From Tetradesmus obliquus (lineage: Eukaryota > Chlorophyta > Chlorophyceae > Sphaeropleales > Scenedesmaceae), in the NCBI GenBank assembly GCA_030272155.1, contig CP126207.1:1674001-1738000 (forward strand): a stretch of DNA of 64,000 nucleotides, in the 5' to 3' direction. A program made the position numbers and the translations under genes. Shown piece by piece: positions 24,228 through 34,295 of this stretch (positions are counted from its first letter, which is position 1; every line of letters starts with the position of its first letter). Below the pieces are notes generated by a model. The model saw only the letters and a program-made list of their open reading frames with translations. It had not been told where the DNA came from and searched no databases.

Positions 24228-26052
24228 ATGTCTCTGGTTCGCGTGCTGGTCCTGGTGGCCCTCGTGGCCGTGGTCGCAGCCCAGCCCTGCATTGAGTGCA
24301 AGGTGAGAGCAGCTGAGCAGCAAAGATAATGACATCGGTGCCGAGGAAGGTTCCTGCTGAGCCACAATTGTTGCAACACTGCCGTATTGTCGGCAGCTAA
24401 TAGAAGTGCAGTGCTTGAGCAAGCAGCAGCGTCGAATCAGATGGTTAGCAGCACTGTTACCAGCGTCACCAGTGCTGCTGCACAGTTAGCGCATACCTCA
24501 GCGCAGTGTGTCTGGCGCTGTCCCTGACTGCCTTGCGCTGATGGTGCTGCTGCAACTTGCAGGACTGCAAGACCAACAACTGCTACTCGCAGTGCAAGCC
24601 GTCTTGCGGCATCGACATCAACGACTGCAAGAAGAGGGGCGAGAGCTACGGCGTGAACATTGGCAAGGTGCGCTGCTGCTGCTGCTGCTGCTGCTGCTGC
24701 CGCCTGCAGCGTAGTTGACACAGGTACTGTGCTGCGTGCTCAGCAGTAGCCTGTAATGGCCCGCTATGTTACACGCAGATGCCAGGTGGCAACGGCTCAA
24801 GTGCACCAGCTGACTGATGATGCAGGCACCTGCCAGCAGCGCAGCATGGACTGCATTAACACGGCCTTTGACTCACTTTGACTTTGATCGATGCTGCTGC
24901 TGCTGCTCCTTGGATGCTGTTGCTGCTGTCCCACCTCTGCGCCCTGGGCACTATGTAATTTGCACGTCACGCCACCCATCAACAGGACGCCTGCAAGACC
25001 ACCCAGGTGACACACAGTGCCAAGTTGCCTGCACCAACAATCAGCCTGAGCATAACTGCTTGAGTGCTGCTTTAGCTTGCAAGACTACAAGGGGGTCCTC
25101 CTTATTGCCAGTCCAGGTCAGCTGCCAGGCACTTCAGCTGCATTGCTCCAGCTCCAAACAGACAATCCGTGCCCACAAGCTGTCGTTCTATCCTTTGCGC
25201 TGCTGCTGGTTGGGCACTAACCACTCGCGTGTGCTGCTGCTCTGGTTCACACATGCAGACGTACTGCGGTGGCAGCCGCACCATCGGCGGCCCCAAGCCC
25301 CCAGTGAAGGTCAGCTTCAAGCAGTGCCAGAACATCGCATACGGCACCTGCCAGAGCAAGGCCAAGGAGACTGCAAGCAAGGGAGCATGCGTGACAAGCT
25401 TCAACGGCTTCAACCAGTGCAACAGGCAGCAGGTGCGGCTGCGCAGCTGGTTGGCGTATGTGTATTGTATATATTTATATGAGAGAACTGCGCTGTTCGC
25501 ATGTAGCGTGACAAGCTTCAACGGCTTCAACCAGTGCAACAGGCAGCAGGTGCGGCTGCGCGGCTGGCTGGCGTGTGTGTACATATGTCAAGAGAATTGC
25601 ACTGTTTGCATGTCGCATCACATCCTTCAATTCAACGGCTTCACTAGGGCAGCAGGCGGCAGGTGCGGCTGCAAAGAAGATCATGTGCAGGGAGGAAGGA
25701 CTGTTGCGCTGGTTGCATGTAGCATGGTGCGCTGTATGGACCCACAAGGTCCGTGTGCATGTGAGCACTGCATAACCTGGCTCACATTGATGTTCTTTGG
25801 CTAGGCGTGTCTCTTTTGCTGCTAACAGCTTGCATCGTCTGCTTGAACCCAGGCTGACTGTGCTGCTTCCTGCCTGCTGCCTTGTTTGCATCCCTTGCGC
25901 CGCATCACTCCGGAACAACGTGACTCGCCCTTCAACCGCCGCCGACAAAACCCCATAACACCACGTCGCGCGAAACCCCGCAGTTTGCCGACTTCTTCTA
26001 CCCTGAGGTCAACGAGCTGTGTGCAAGGGCAGTGATGGCTATTCCCAAGTGA
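24228..26052 (+). CDS. Small secreted Cys-rich protein, paralogue A
   Basis: Five exons with consistent phase: 24228-24302, 24563-24667, 24986-25006 (a 21-nt microexon, DACKTTQ), 25259-25432 and 25984-26052. The ATG is followed by a clear signal peptide (MSLVRVLVLVALVAVVAAQ). The mature part is Cys-rich: CIECK, DCKTNNCYSQCKPSCG, NDCKKRG, TYCGGS, QCQNIAYGTCQ, CVTSFNGFNQCN. It ends FADFFYPEVNELCARAV..PK and TGA. The family is not recognised. It is a paralogue of the gene at 34296-36321, with the same exon order and CQNIAYG and YPEVNELCA motifs. Probably extracellular; function unknown. Confidence 0.75.
24669..24705 (+). repeat. Intronic CTG tract
   Basis: GCTGCTGCTG run directly after the donor of the second exon of paralogue A, CTG on the sense strand. 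Confidence 0.85.
25388..25680 (+). repeat. Triplicated exon end (117-bp period)
   Basis: The end of exon 4 of paralogue A (GTGACAAGCTTCAACGGCTT .. CAGCAGGTGCGGCTGCGC) is repeated at about 25506-25575, nearly perfectly, and at 25612-25675 in decayed form. The first two copies include the donor GTGCGG. Copies 2 and 3 lie in the intron. Confidence 0.8.
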
Positions 26053-26059
26053 TCTGACA

Positions 26060-26908
26060 CACGCTGGTGCAGAGGCTGCCGCGCAACAAACATCGGACAT
26101 CGTCTTGAACAAACAGCATGCCAACGGCAACTCTGTCATGGAAAGGTTGTGAGGTTATGAATTGGCACACACACTGCTGTTGTACATACTTTTTGTTGAG
26201 TAGTTCGTGCTTTTTTGTGTAGTTCGTGACAAGACTTGCTGTGCCAGCAGCCGACAGCTGTTAGAACAGCTTGCTTGCCGCTGCATATTGGTAGTATCTA
26301 GATCCTCTACTTGCCTGACCTGCATGAATGGGCTCTTTTGTTGCTGCGCTCTCCATAGCAAACTTGCAGCAGAACGCGTCCATAGACAGGTACAGGCAGT
26401 AGAGACAACGAATGTGGTTGCAAACTTCAGAACTGCGCAGCGCAATACTAGACGTCAGTCTGTTTTGGCCCTAAAGTGGCCTGGCGGATGCAGCTACTGT
26501 CTGCAGAGGGTGTGGCACTGTCTCTAGCAGCTGTTGATGTGTGTGTCTTGCCAGAGCAGTGCGTGCCGCACATATTTGCAGGCACAACATGCCGCTCGGC
26601 ATTGCATGGCACGCTTGCGCAATCAACGTACCGAGTTGGTGCTGGTGGTTTGCTGTGACCGAAAAGATGGTTGAATGTAGGTGCTGTGTTTGTAACACAT
26701 TGCGGATGCAAATTGATGAACTCGTAGGGCTTGAGGGCGGTGTGTTTGGGCCTTGCAGTCGTTGAATCTGTGCATTCGTCACCTATCATAGTAGTTGCCA
26801 GTGACAGAAAAGGGTGGTACAGGAATTGGCGTCTAGCTAGCCCCGACTCAGTCATCACGGCAGCTGTTGGCAGTTTGGGCGGCCGCTTCAGCTTGTGTCC
26901 CAGGCTGG
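26060..26908. other. Intergenic flank of the retrotransposon
   Basis: No gene recognised. Frames on both strands are short and overlap. It includes the 3' flank of paralogue A. Confidence 0.4.
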
Positions 26909-26913
26909 CATGC
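26909..26913. repeat. Target-site duplication CATGC (left)
   Basis: CATGC precedes the left LTR, and the same five bases follow the right LTR at 33752-33756. A 5-bp duplication is typical for Ty3/gypsy insertion. Confidence 0.85.
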
Positions 26914-27323
26914 TGCGGCGTTTCACAACTACTGTCAATCGAAGGCACAGGATCAGAACCCTTCTGCAAACTAGACTGGATACTAACTGGATCGATGTAG
27001 ACCGGAGACAGAGAGTATTCCAGTTAGTTACAGAGGAGAAGCTGAACAACTGTGGCCATCGAACACTTCTTGATGATTAGTACTGAAATCGCACCCCTAT
27101 ATATAGTCGTCTCCAAAATAGTATACTCAATAGAAACATCCAGAGTTAACAATACTAGAAGCATCCTGCAAACCTACATCATACCATCTCCGGAGAGATC
27201 CAGAAAAACCTTGTACATTCGAGACCAGCCTAGATCATTCGACAACTCACTCGAAGCGACTAGAACAATCTCGAAAACAACGACATCTATGAAAACTTAC
27301 TGCTTTCTATCTTACACCTTACA
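26914..27323 (-). repeat. 3' LTR
   Basis: 410 bp. In element sense it begins TGTAAGGTGTAAG and ends CGCCGCA (TG..CA ends). It has a TATATATAG run (TATA-like) and looks identical to the other LTR at a fixed offset of 6428 bp. Confidence 0.95.
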
Positions 27324-27326
27324 TCA

Positions 27327-27341
27327 TGCCCCCTCTTCTGA
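27327..27341 (-). promoter_or_regulatory. Polypurine tract
   Basis: Element-sense AGAAGAGGGGGCATG lies immediately inside the 3' LTR. It is the expected primer site for plus-strand DNA synthesis. Confidence 0.7.
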
Positions 27342-27359
27342 GAGCAACGTCCTCGTTGC

Positions 27360-30300
27360 TCAACCACGGCGCCTACGCTTGCGGCGGCCTGTGTCTCGCC
27401 CACCATGGTGTGACGCCTCGTATTCATCAATTAAACTCTGCTCAATGGCTGTGTGTGGGATCCAGGAATCCTCCTCTGGCCCGAACCCTTTCCAGCGCAC
27501 CAGATAGTGCACCATCCGCCGGCCGCGATGTCGGCGGATGCTCTTGTCCAGCAGTGCCTCTACGTACCACTGGTTGTCCTCGGCAACTGCAGGCTGAATC
27601 GGCATTGGCTCTTGACGATTGGTGAACTCTTCACTGGTCTTGTAGGGCTTGAGCAGGCTCACATGGAACACAGGGTGGATGCGCAGTGTTGCTGGCAGCT
27701 TCAGCTTGTAGGCGACTGGGTTGATCACCTTCTCCACACGGAAAGGTCCAAGGTAGCGTGCGGTGAGCTTGCGGCTCATAGATGATGGCAGGTACAGGTT
27801 AGCTGAGGAGAGGTACACCTTGTCTCCCACCGTGTACGTCACCTCCTTTCGGCGCTGGTTGGCATACTGAGCTTGCCTGGCCTGTGTTTCTTGCAGCTTG
27901 AGTTTGGCGTGCTTGACAGCCTCCTCAATGTCTGATGCCTGCACGTCTGCTGCTGGCACATTGACATGAGTTGCAATGTCAACTGGGTGCTGCACCTCCT
28001 GGCCATAGGCAAGGAAGAAAGGAGTGTAGCCAGTAGATGGGTTGACTGAATCGTTGATGGCGAACTCTGCTAGAGCCAGATGCTCATCCCAATTGTCTTG
28101 CCGTGGGCTGACGAAGTGCCTCAGCACCTCCTCCAGCGTTCTGTTAGCCCGCTCACTTTGACCGTCCGTCTGAGGGTGAAAGGCTGTCGAGAACTTCAGG
28201 TGTGTCCCCAGCCGATCAAAGTAAGCCTTCCAGAAGTGTCCCTGGAACCGCGGGTCCCGGTCAGAAATGATGACCTTGGGTGCTCCATGATGCTTGTGCC
28301 AGGTTTCTGTGAAGATGCGAGCCAACTCCGGGGCGTCAACCGTCTTGGTGGTTGGGGCAAAATGCACCAGCTTGCTGAGCCTATCCACAAACGTGACCAC
28401 TGCATCATGCCCACGCGCGGTTGGTGGCAGATCGGTGATCAGATCCATGGTGATCTGCTCAAACTTCTTCTCCGGCACGGGCAATGGCTGAAGTAGACCT
28501 GCTGGTAAGTCGCTGCGTGGCTTGTTGCACTGACACGAGGGGCAGCTTGCCACGTAGTGCCGTACAGTGCGTGTCATGTGCGGCCACCAGAACCTGCTGG
28601 CCACGCGCTGTAGTGTCTTGGTCACACCAAGATGCCCTGCGCTTGGGCAGTCATGTAGCTCCTCCAAGATCAGCTGCTTCAGGCTAGCATCGCGAGGAAT
28701 CGCTAGCCGCTCTCCCGGCATGTACCAGAGTCCACCATGCTCTGCCAGCACGGATGGCGGCTCACGGTACATGGGGTCTGCCTCATAGCCCTTGCGCACC
28801 ATCTCCAGGAACGAGTCATCTGCGACGCTTGAGATGAACGATGCCAGGTCAGGACGGCGTGACAGAGGGTCTGACAAGTTGTCCTTCCCCTGCTTGTAAT
28901 CAATCTCCGTGCCGCTGTAGTAAGACTCCATCCACAGCATCCACTTCGCCTGCCGCCTGGAGAGGTCCTTCTTCTTGTTGAACCAGGTGTGGTTCAGGTG
29001 GTCTGAGTTGATCTTGAAGCTGGCGCCTTCCAAGTAGCAGCGCCACGTCTGCAGCGCATAGTAGATGCCGAGCATCTCGCGATCGCCTGTAGGGTAGTTG
29101 CGCTCTGCTGAGTTGAGCTTGCGCGACAGGTATGCTACAGGCTGGAGCCCCTTGCCTTGGTTCTGCAGCAGCACTCCTCCCAAGGCAAACTTGGAAGCAT
29201 CTGTGTACACCTCGTACGGCAGGGAAGGATCCGGCGTCACCAGCACAGACGCTGAGGTTAGCGTGTTCTTCAGATCCTCGAACGCCTTGGCCTCCACATC
29301 TGCACGCCACTTCCATTTCACCCCGCTAGCTGTGAGGTTGGTGAGTGGCAATGCCTTGTGAGCGTAGTGGTGGATGAAGCGCCGGTAGAAGCCAGTCATG
29401 CCCAGGAAGCTCCTGACCTCGGTGACATTGCGTGGTGGTGGCCACTCGCGCACCGCCTCCACCTTCTTGGGATCCACCTTGATGCCTTCGCCGCTTACAA
29501 TGTGGCCCAGGAAGGTCACCTCCTTCATTGCAAATGCGCACTTGTCCAGGCCAGCGTACAGACGGGCCTTGCGTAGGGCGGTCAGTACCTTGTCCACGTG
29601 TACCAGGTGCTCCTCGGGCGTCTTGGAATAGATCAGGATGTCGTCCAGGTACACGATGACAAAGTCGTCCAGGAATGGTCGCAGCACGTCGTTCATCAGG
29701 GCTTGGAAGGTTGCTGGAGCGTTGGTCAGCCCGAAGGGCATCACGCGCCACTCATAATGACCATAGCGCGTGCGGAAGGCTGTCTTGGGGACGTCCTCCT
29801 CCGCAATCCTGATCTGCCAGTAGCCACTCTGCAGATCCAGCTTAGTGAACACGGATGCGCCATGGAGACGGTCAAGCAGCTCATCAATGCGTGGCAGTGG
29901 GTAGCGGTTCTTCACGGTGAGCTTGTTCAGCGCCCTGTAGTCTACACACATGCGCAGCTTCCCATTTGCCTTGCGGACAAACAGGATGGGTGCACCGTAT
30001 GGCGACTTGGACGGCTGAATCAGGCCACGCTCCAAAAGATCGACGAGCTGCCTCTTGGCCTCCTCCAGCTCCAATGGACTCATGTGGTAGATGGGTCCAA
30101 AAGGTGGTTTGCTGCCCGCCTCCAGCTCAATCTTGTGATCGACTGAACGTTTTGGCGGTAGCCCCTTGGGCATCCCCTGAAAGATCTGCTTGTGCTTCCG
30201 CAGTACCTGGCGCATGCGCTCTGCCCACTCTGGTTCATCATAGTTAAACTTGACGTTCTCCAGCTTCGCTCCCTTCTCAGTGTCTGCGGTCTCTCGCAGA

Positions 30301-31334
30301 ACAGCTAGGAAGGCAGTCGCACCCTTCCTCAGGGCCCTCTTGACCTGCAAACCAGAGAGGAGCCCAACGTCTGCCTCCTCTGCTGAGGTACCCGCGCCAC
30401 CCTCCGGCGGCTGCAGCTGGTACTCAACATTGTTCTTCACCACCGTCACAGTGTTGGCAGCCCAATCAATGTCAGGATTGAACTGCGTCAGCCAGGGCTT
30501 GCCTAGCACGATGTCATCCTGGGCTAGCTTCGTCACTGTGAACGGCCGCCTGTCCTTCATCTTGTTCAGGCGATACTTGAGGCTAGGTACAACACGGCTG
30601 CAGTCTTGCAATGCACCATTGCCGAGCTGCACTTGACGGTCTCCCAAGCTTAGCACTGAAAGGTGGAGCTTCGATACTGTACCAGGATCGATGTAATCCT
30701 CACTAGCCCCACTGTCAAGCAGCACGCTCAATACGTCACCACGGCACTTGGCCTGCAACCTGATCAGCTTGTTGCTAGTTGGCTGCAAGCCCACTAACTC
30801 TGCCGTAGGTGCTGCCTGCTCCGCCACCACAGGCTCATCACGTAGCACCACCAATGGCCACTTCAGCGGTGGCATCTCCACCCAGTCCTCACCAGGACGC
30901 ATGGGCGGACTGCGTAGAATGCATGTGGTGCCCACTGAGAACTCCTTCACCACAGTCATGCCCTTGGTTAAACCCCACCAAGGTGCGCGATCCCACTTTG
31001 GCACAAGGAAGACCCCACTAGTGCTCTCCGGGGCCTTGCTCTTGCACTCCAGGTAGTGCCGCAAGAACAACCCAGCGCGGCGGAAGGGCGCGTTCAGCCA
31101 TACAGACTTGCCGCTGACATTGGCCTCGCGGAAGGTCCGGTAGCCAGTGTAGAACTTCTTAGCCTGAGCGGTGCTAGGGCCAGCGCAGGCGTCTACAGAG
31201 AACGGCCCGTAGTCGTCCAGCAACTGAGTCATCACAGCTGCATCGAGCAACCAGATCTCACGGTCCCTCAACCGCCTCCGACGGGTACCCGCTTTTCCCA
31301 GGGCCGCTGGTTGAACTCGGGGCTCACTGCCCAC
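27360..31334 (-). CDS. pol: Pol polyprotein of the Ty3/gypsy element, with N-terminal methyltransferase-like domain
   Basis: Open frame of 1324 codons counted from a GTG; the frame is open upstream and overlaps gag, so translation probably comes by frameshift. Residues 28-120 resemble phage-type Dam adenine methyltransferases ([15 protein letters not shown] at 78-84). Protease DSGA is at 207-210, reverse transcriptase YLDD at 562-565 and RNase H TDAS at 711. The integrase has H894, H901, C931, C934, then D964, D1025 and E1061 with 35 residues between the last two. A C-terminal chromodomain ([15 protein letters not shown]) is followed by an Arg/Lys-rich end. Chromodomains in this clade direct integration to marked chromatin. 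No stop or frameshift interrupts it. The stop lies about 35 bp from the 3' LTR. Confidence 0.93.
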   Translation of the reverse strand: MGSEPRVQPAALGKAGTRRRRLRDREIWLLDAAVMTQLLDDYGPFSVDACAGPSTAQAKKFYTGYRTFREANVSGKSVWLNAPFRRAGLFLRHYLECKSKAPESTSGVFLVPKWDRAPWWGLTKGMTVVKEFSVGTTCILRSPPMRPGEDWVEMPPLKWPLVVLRDEPVVAEQAAPTAELVGLQPTSNKLIRLQAKCRGDVLSVLLDSGASEDYIDPGTVSKLHLSVLSLGDRQVQLGNGALQDCSRVVPSLKYRLNKMKDRRPFTVTKLAQDDIVLGKPWLTQFNPDIDWAANTVTVVKNNVEYQLQPPEGGAGTSAEEADVGLLSGLQVKRALRKGATAFLAVLRETADTEKGAKLENVKFNYDEPEWAERMRQVLRKHKQIFQGMPKGLPPKRSVDHKIELEAGSKPPFGPIYHMSPLELEEAKRQLVDLLERGLIQPSKSPYGAPILFVRKANGKLRMCVDYRALNKLTVKNRYPLPRIDELLDRLHGASVFTKLDLQSGYWQIRIAEEDVPKTAFRTRYGHYEWRVMPFGLTNAPATFQALMNDVLRPFLDDFVIVYLDDILIYSKTPEEHLVHVDKVLTALRKARLYAGLDKCAFAMKEVTFLGHIVSGEGIKVDPKKVEAVREWPPPRNVTEVRSFLGMTGFYRRFIHHYAHKALPLTNLTASGVKWKWRADVEAKAFEDLKNTLTSASVLVTPDPSLPYEVYTDASKFALGGVLLQNQGKGLQPVAYLSRKLNSAERNYPTGDREMLGIYYALQTWRCYLEGASFKINSDHLNHTWFNKKKDLSRRQAKWMLWMESYYSGTEIDYKQGKDNLSDPLSRRPDLASFISSVADDSFLEMVRKGYEADPMYREPPSVLAEHGGLWYMPGERLAIPRDASLKQLILEELHDCPSAGHLGVTKTLQRVASRFWWPHMTRTVRHYVASCPSCQCNKPRSDLPAGLLQPLPVPEKKFEQITMDLITDLPPTARGHDAVVTFVDRLSKLVHFAPTTKTVDAPELARIFTETWHKHHGAPKVIISDRDPRFQGHFWKAYFDRLGTHLKFSTAFHPQTDGQSERANRTLEEVLRHFVSPRQDNWDEHLALAEFAINDSVNPSTGYTPFFLAYGQEVQHPVDIATHVNVPAADVQASDIEEAVKHAKLKLQETQARQAQYANQRRKEVTYTVGDKVYLSSANLYLPSSMSRKLTARYLGPFRVEKVINPVAYKLKLPATLRIHPVFHVSLLKPYKTSEEFTNRQEPMPIQPAVAEDNQWYVEALLDKSIRRHRGRRMVHYLVRWKGFGPEEDSWIPHTAIEQSLIDEYEASHHGGRDTGRRKRRRRG

Positions 31335-31417
31335 TACCTGGTCACTTGGGTCATCAGGCGTCCGGGGTGATGCCGACTCGGCGCGCGTTGACTGACCCAG
31401 ACCATCAAGCGCGCCAC

Positions 31418-32398
31418 TCAGTTTGTTGAGCGACGGCCTGGCGGCTTGTCTCCCTTGCCCTGGAACTGCCGCTGCTGCTGCGTTGCGGGCTGCGCTTCCC
31501 GCTTCTTCTTCTCGTCACTCATCCTCTTGCGGCAGTCAGCAGCCCTGTGGCCGACGCGCTGGCAGTAGAAGCACTTGATGGTCTTGCGCTTCCCCTGCAC
31601 ATAGTTGAACTCCGCCTGACCACTCTCCTCCGACTCCATGCTGCCCAGCTCCATGGGTGTGGGACTAGAGTCCACATGCTGCCTCTGCACCAAGAAGTTG
31701 GGCCGCTGGGGGTAGCTCGGGGGCTTGCGCCCCTTGTGCATACTCCACAGCAAACCATCCGCCTGGATGGCCAGCTCAACTGCCTCGTGCAGCGTAGCAG
31801 GCTTGCGCAGAGTCACGTGCATGCGGATCTCTGGCTTGAGGCCCTTGATGAAGAAGTGTACGCGGTCGGCCTCGTCCATGTTGGGCAGCTCCAGCATCAG
31901 CGTGTTGAAGCGTGATGCATAGTCAAACACACTGCGTGTCTGCACCAAACGGTCCAGCTTGTTGCGTGCGTCGTAATCTGGCTTCACCGGGGTGAACATG
32001 TCGATGAACTCCTTCTTGAAAACAGCCCAGTTTGCAAAAGGCTGCCGCTTGCCTGCTGCCACCTCCTGCTGGCAGCGCAGCCACCAGTTCAGCGCAGAAT
32101 CCTTCAGGAAACTGGCTGCATAGGTGACTGTGCTGGGCAGGTTCAGGTCCGTGTTTTGGGCCTGAAGGTATGTCTCCATCTTGTAGCACCAGTTGATGGC
32201 ACTGGGGTTGGTGCCATTTGTCTCAGGCGGCTTTGGAAGCTTCAGCCGCTGAGTAGATGTACTAGCAGTCGCAGCCGCTGCACCAAGCTGAAAACCAACT
32301 ATCTGCTGCTCCAACTGCTGCACCTTAGCAACCAATTCACCAATTGCCTGCTGTGCCTGCTCCAAATTGAGCGGCGTAGGCATGGGCACAGTAGTCAT
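31418..32398 (-). CDS. gag: Gag of the Ty3/gypsy element
   Basis: I start it at the ATG at 32396-32398 ([16 protein letters not shown]), not at the non-ATG codon upstream. The product is 326 residues. It has an N-terminal heptad-like helix ([17 protein letters not shown]), a retrotransposon Gag core with [10 protein letters not shown] and [16 protein letters not shown], and a CCHC zinc knuckle near the C-terminus ([14 protein letters not shown]). It forms the virus-like particle and binds RNA. It ends TGA at 31418-31420, and pol is in the -1 frame with open overlap. No clear XXXYYYZ slippery site was seen at the stop. Confidence 0.93.
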   Translation of the reverse strand: MTTVPMPTPLNLEQAQQAIGELVAKVQQLEQQIVGFQLGAAAATASTSTQRLKLPKPPETNGTNPSAINWCYKMETYLQAQNTDLNLPSTVTYAASFLKDSALNWWLRCQQEVAAGKRQPFANWAVFKKEFIDMFTPVKPDYDARNKLDRLVQTRSVFDYASRFNTLMLELPNMDEADRVHFFIKGLKPEIRMHVTLRKPATLHEAVELAIQADGLLWSMHKGRKPPSYPQRPNFLVQRQHVDSSPTPMELGSMESEESGQAEFNYVQGKRKTIKCFYCQRVGHRAADCRKRMSDEKKKREAQPATQQQRQFQGKGDKPPGRRSTN

Positions 32399-32743
32399 GG
32401 TCACACACCACTGAGCAGTGATGAGATAACACGGGAACAACAGAAGATACCAGAACACACTAGAAGACACTGGAAAATACTAGAGACTTCTACACACCAG
32501 AAGACACCAGAATAGTCAAGAAGTATCTGGACTCACAACAACTACACAAGTCAATTGATCCTTGTGTTACACAAGAATCGTCTAGAAACCTCCACGACTT
32601 TCACACTACTAATCTCGAGACTCTCAATACTGTCGAACACCAATCGATTGCTCTAGATCAAACTAGAACAATCTAGAACAATAAACACTGCTCACAAGAC
32701 GATACACAACAATACAGCTCACTGAACAACTCGAGTCGATAAC

Positions 32744-33319
32744 CTAACAAATCGACTCACAATCGTCTGCTGCCACAGGTGAGCACACAGAGCTCACGGT
32801 ATCACAATCAGACTCACTAGAATACTCAGAATACCTAATACCACAAGGCACCCGATCAACACCACACACAGGAGAGCCACGAACAGCTCTCGCTGCTACT
32901 GCAACACAAGCTGCTGCAGGCTGCACAGACTGCTTTGCCAGACTCAGACGCCTATTCAACTCCTGGCGAATGCGCTGCTGCTTAGCCTGCTGCTCACGCT
33001 TAGTCAGCTCCTCTGCTCGCTTGAGGATCTGCTCGTAGGTAAGGTTACCAGGAGCAGGAAGCTTGTGGCGATAGGGCACGATGGGTGCAGGCTTGAGCTT
33101 GATGAAGATGTCGCGACGCACCTTCTTCAGGAAACGACGCTTGCGGGCCTTATCGATGGGCTGAAGGACGTGAGGAACAGCACGCGGCTTGCTGAAGTGT
33201 CGCACAGGGGTCACAGGCGCGTAGACCCCTCCCTCCTCGCTTCGCAGCACACCACCAGCTGCAGGACGCAACAACTGGACCTTAGGCTTCTCCTTTGCCG
33301 GATTGTACTTTCCCGGCAT
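32744..33319 (-). CDS. Extra basic ORF upstream of gag in the retrotransposon
   Basis: 191 codons with a true ATG (33317-33319), 22 bp inside the 5' LTR and on the same strand as gag. It is not a known gag, pol or envelope product. It starts MPGKYNPAKEKPKVQLLRP, has a strongly basic segment at residues 57-76 (DKARKRRFLKKVRRD), a likely coiled coil at 94-130 (EQILKRAEELTKREQQ) and an Ala/Ser/Cys-rich end. It may be an accessory nucleic-acid-binding protein or an additional gag-like product; this is inference. About 345 bp of AT-richer, repetitive AGAACACTAGAAGAC-like sequence separates it from gag. Confidence 0.65.
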   Translation of the reverse strand: MPGKYNPAKEKPKVQLLRPAAGGVLRSEEGGVYAPVTPVRHFSKPRAVPHVLQPIDKARKRRFLKKVRRDIFIKLKPAPIVPYRHKLPAPGNLTYEQILKRAEELTKREQQAKQQRIRQELNRRLSLAKQSVQPAAACVAVAARAVRGSPVCGVDRVPCGIRYSEYSSESDCDTVSSVCSPVAADDCESIC

Positions 33320-33321
33320 GC

Positions 33322-33336
33322 ACAGTCTCAGCTACC
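33322..33336 (-). promoter_or_regulatory. Candidate primer-binding site
   Basis: Five bases after the 5' LTR the element-sense strand reads TGGTAGCTGAGACTG. The leading TGG fits a tRNA 3' CCA, but I could not match the rest to a specific tRNA. Confidence 0.4.
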
Positions 33337-33341
33337 ACAAC

Positions 33342-33751
33342 TGCGGCGTTTCACAACTACTGTCAATCGAAGGCACAGGATCAGAACCCTTCTGCAAACT
33401 AGACTGGATACTAACTGGATCGATGTAGACCGGAGACAGAGAGTATTCCAGTTAGTTACAGAGGAGAAGCTGAACAACTGTGGCCATCGAACACTTCTTG
33501 ATGATTAGTACTGAAATCGCACCCCTATATATAGTCGTCTCCAAAATAGTATACTCAATAGAAACATCCAGAGTTAACAATACTAGAAGCATCCTGCAAA
33601 CCTACATCATACCATCTCCGGAGAGATCCAGAAAAACCTTGTACATTCGAGACCAGCCTAGATCATTCGACAACTCACTCGAAGCGACTAGAACAATCTC
33701 GAAAACAACGACATCTATGAAAACTTACTGCTTTCTATCTTACACCTTACA
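33342..33751 (-). repeat. 5' LTR
   Basis: 410 bp, apparently identical to 26914-27323. It should hold the element's promoter; TATATATAG occurs in it on the plus strand. Confidence 0.95.
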
Positions 33752-33756
33752 CATGC
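33752..33756. repeat. Target-site duplication CATGC (right)
   Basis: Direct repeat of 26909-26913. Confidence 0.85.
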
Positions 33757-34295
33757 CATGCCAGTGGCAACCATGCCGCTGCTGCCATTCGACACGTCAC
33801 ACAACCGCATTCAGGTGACACGAGGGGGGCACGTAACCCACTGATCATATCATCTATTGTGTCGACGCTGGAAAGCTTGTCGCAGGAGAGGTGTCTGCAT
33901 TTGTGTGGTAGTGCCGCACACTGCGGCAGCAGCAGCTGCTGGCGGACCCCAACTTCCTCTTGCCATGCTGCCAAGCCCTGGCACCGCCTTATCTGCCAGA
34001 GATTGCTACAAAAGTAAGTTTCAATGTGGCATGTCAGGCGCTTTCAGAGTTAGCGACTCTACATAGGCAGCAGTTGACCCTCCCAAGCGCTAGTTACGCA
34101 GCTGACGTTGGCGGGATCCCGGACTTGCAGCCAGCAGCTGTCCAAATTTAAGCACAAGCACGGCCACAATATGTTCCCAAGTTTTACTTGTAACCTCGAC
34201 CCACCTGCAACATCCAAATTAGCACGCAACTCGTGAGGTCCTACCCCAACCTCTCGCTGACGACGAAACTTCCGTGCTTGGCTGCCACAACTGCA
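33757..34295. other. Intergenic, upstream of paralogue B
   Basis: No gene recognised. Contains the 5' flank of the Cys-rich gene at 34296. Confidence 0.4.

Larger units (their letters stand above)
26914..33751 (-). mobile_element. Complete Ty3/gypsy LTR retrotransposon (chromovirus type), about 6.8 kb
   Basis: It is bounded by two 410-bp LTRs that look identical base for base and a 5-bp duplication. On the minus strand the order is 5' LTR (33342-33751), a 191-codon ORF, gag, pol (protease, RT, RNase H, integrase, chromodomain), polypurine tract, 3' LTR (26914-27323). All three reading frames are intact, so insertion is very recent and the copy may be autonomous. It sits between two paralogous Cys-rich genes. 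Codon and base use (AT-richer LTRs) differ from the neighbours. Confidence 0.95.

Noticed and set aside
31334-31336. Pol start codon
   Set aside because: The codon is GTG and the frame is open upstream across the gag stop, so it is not taken as a real start.
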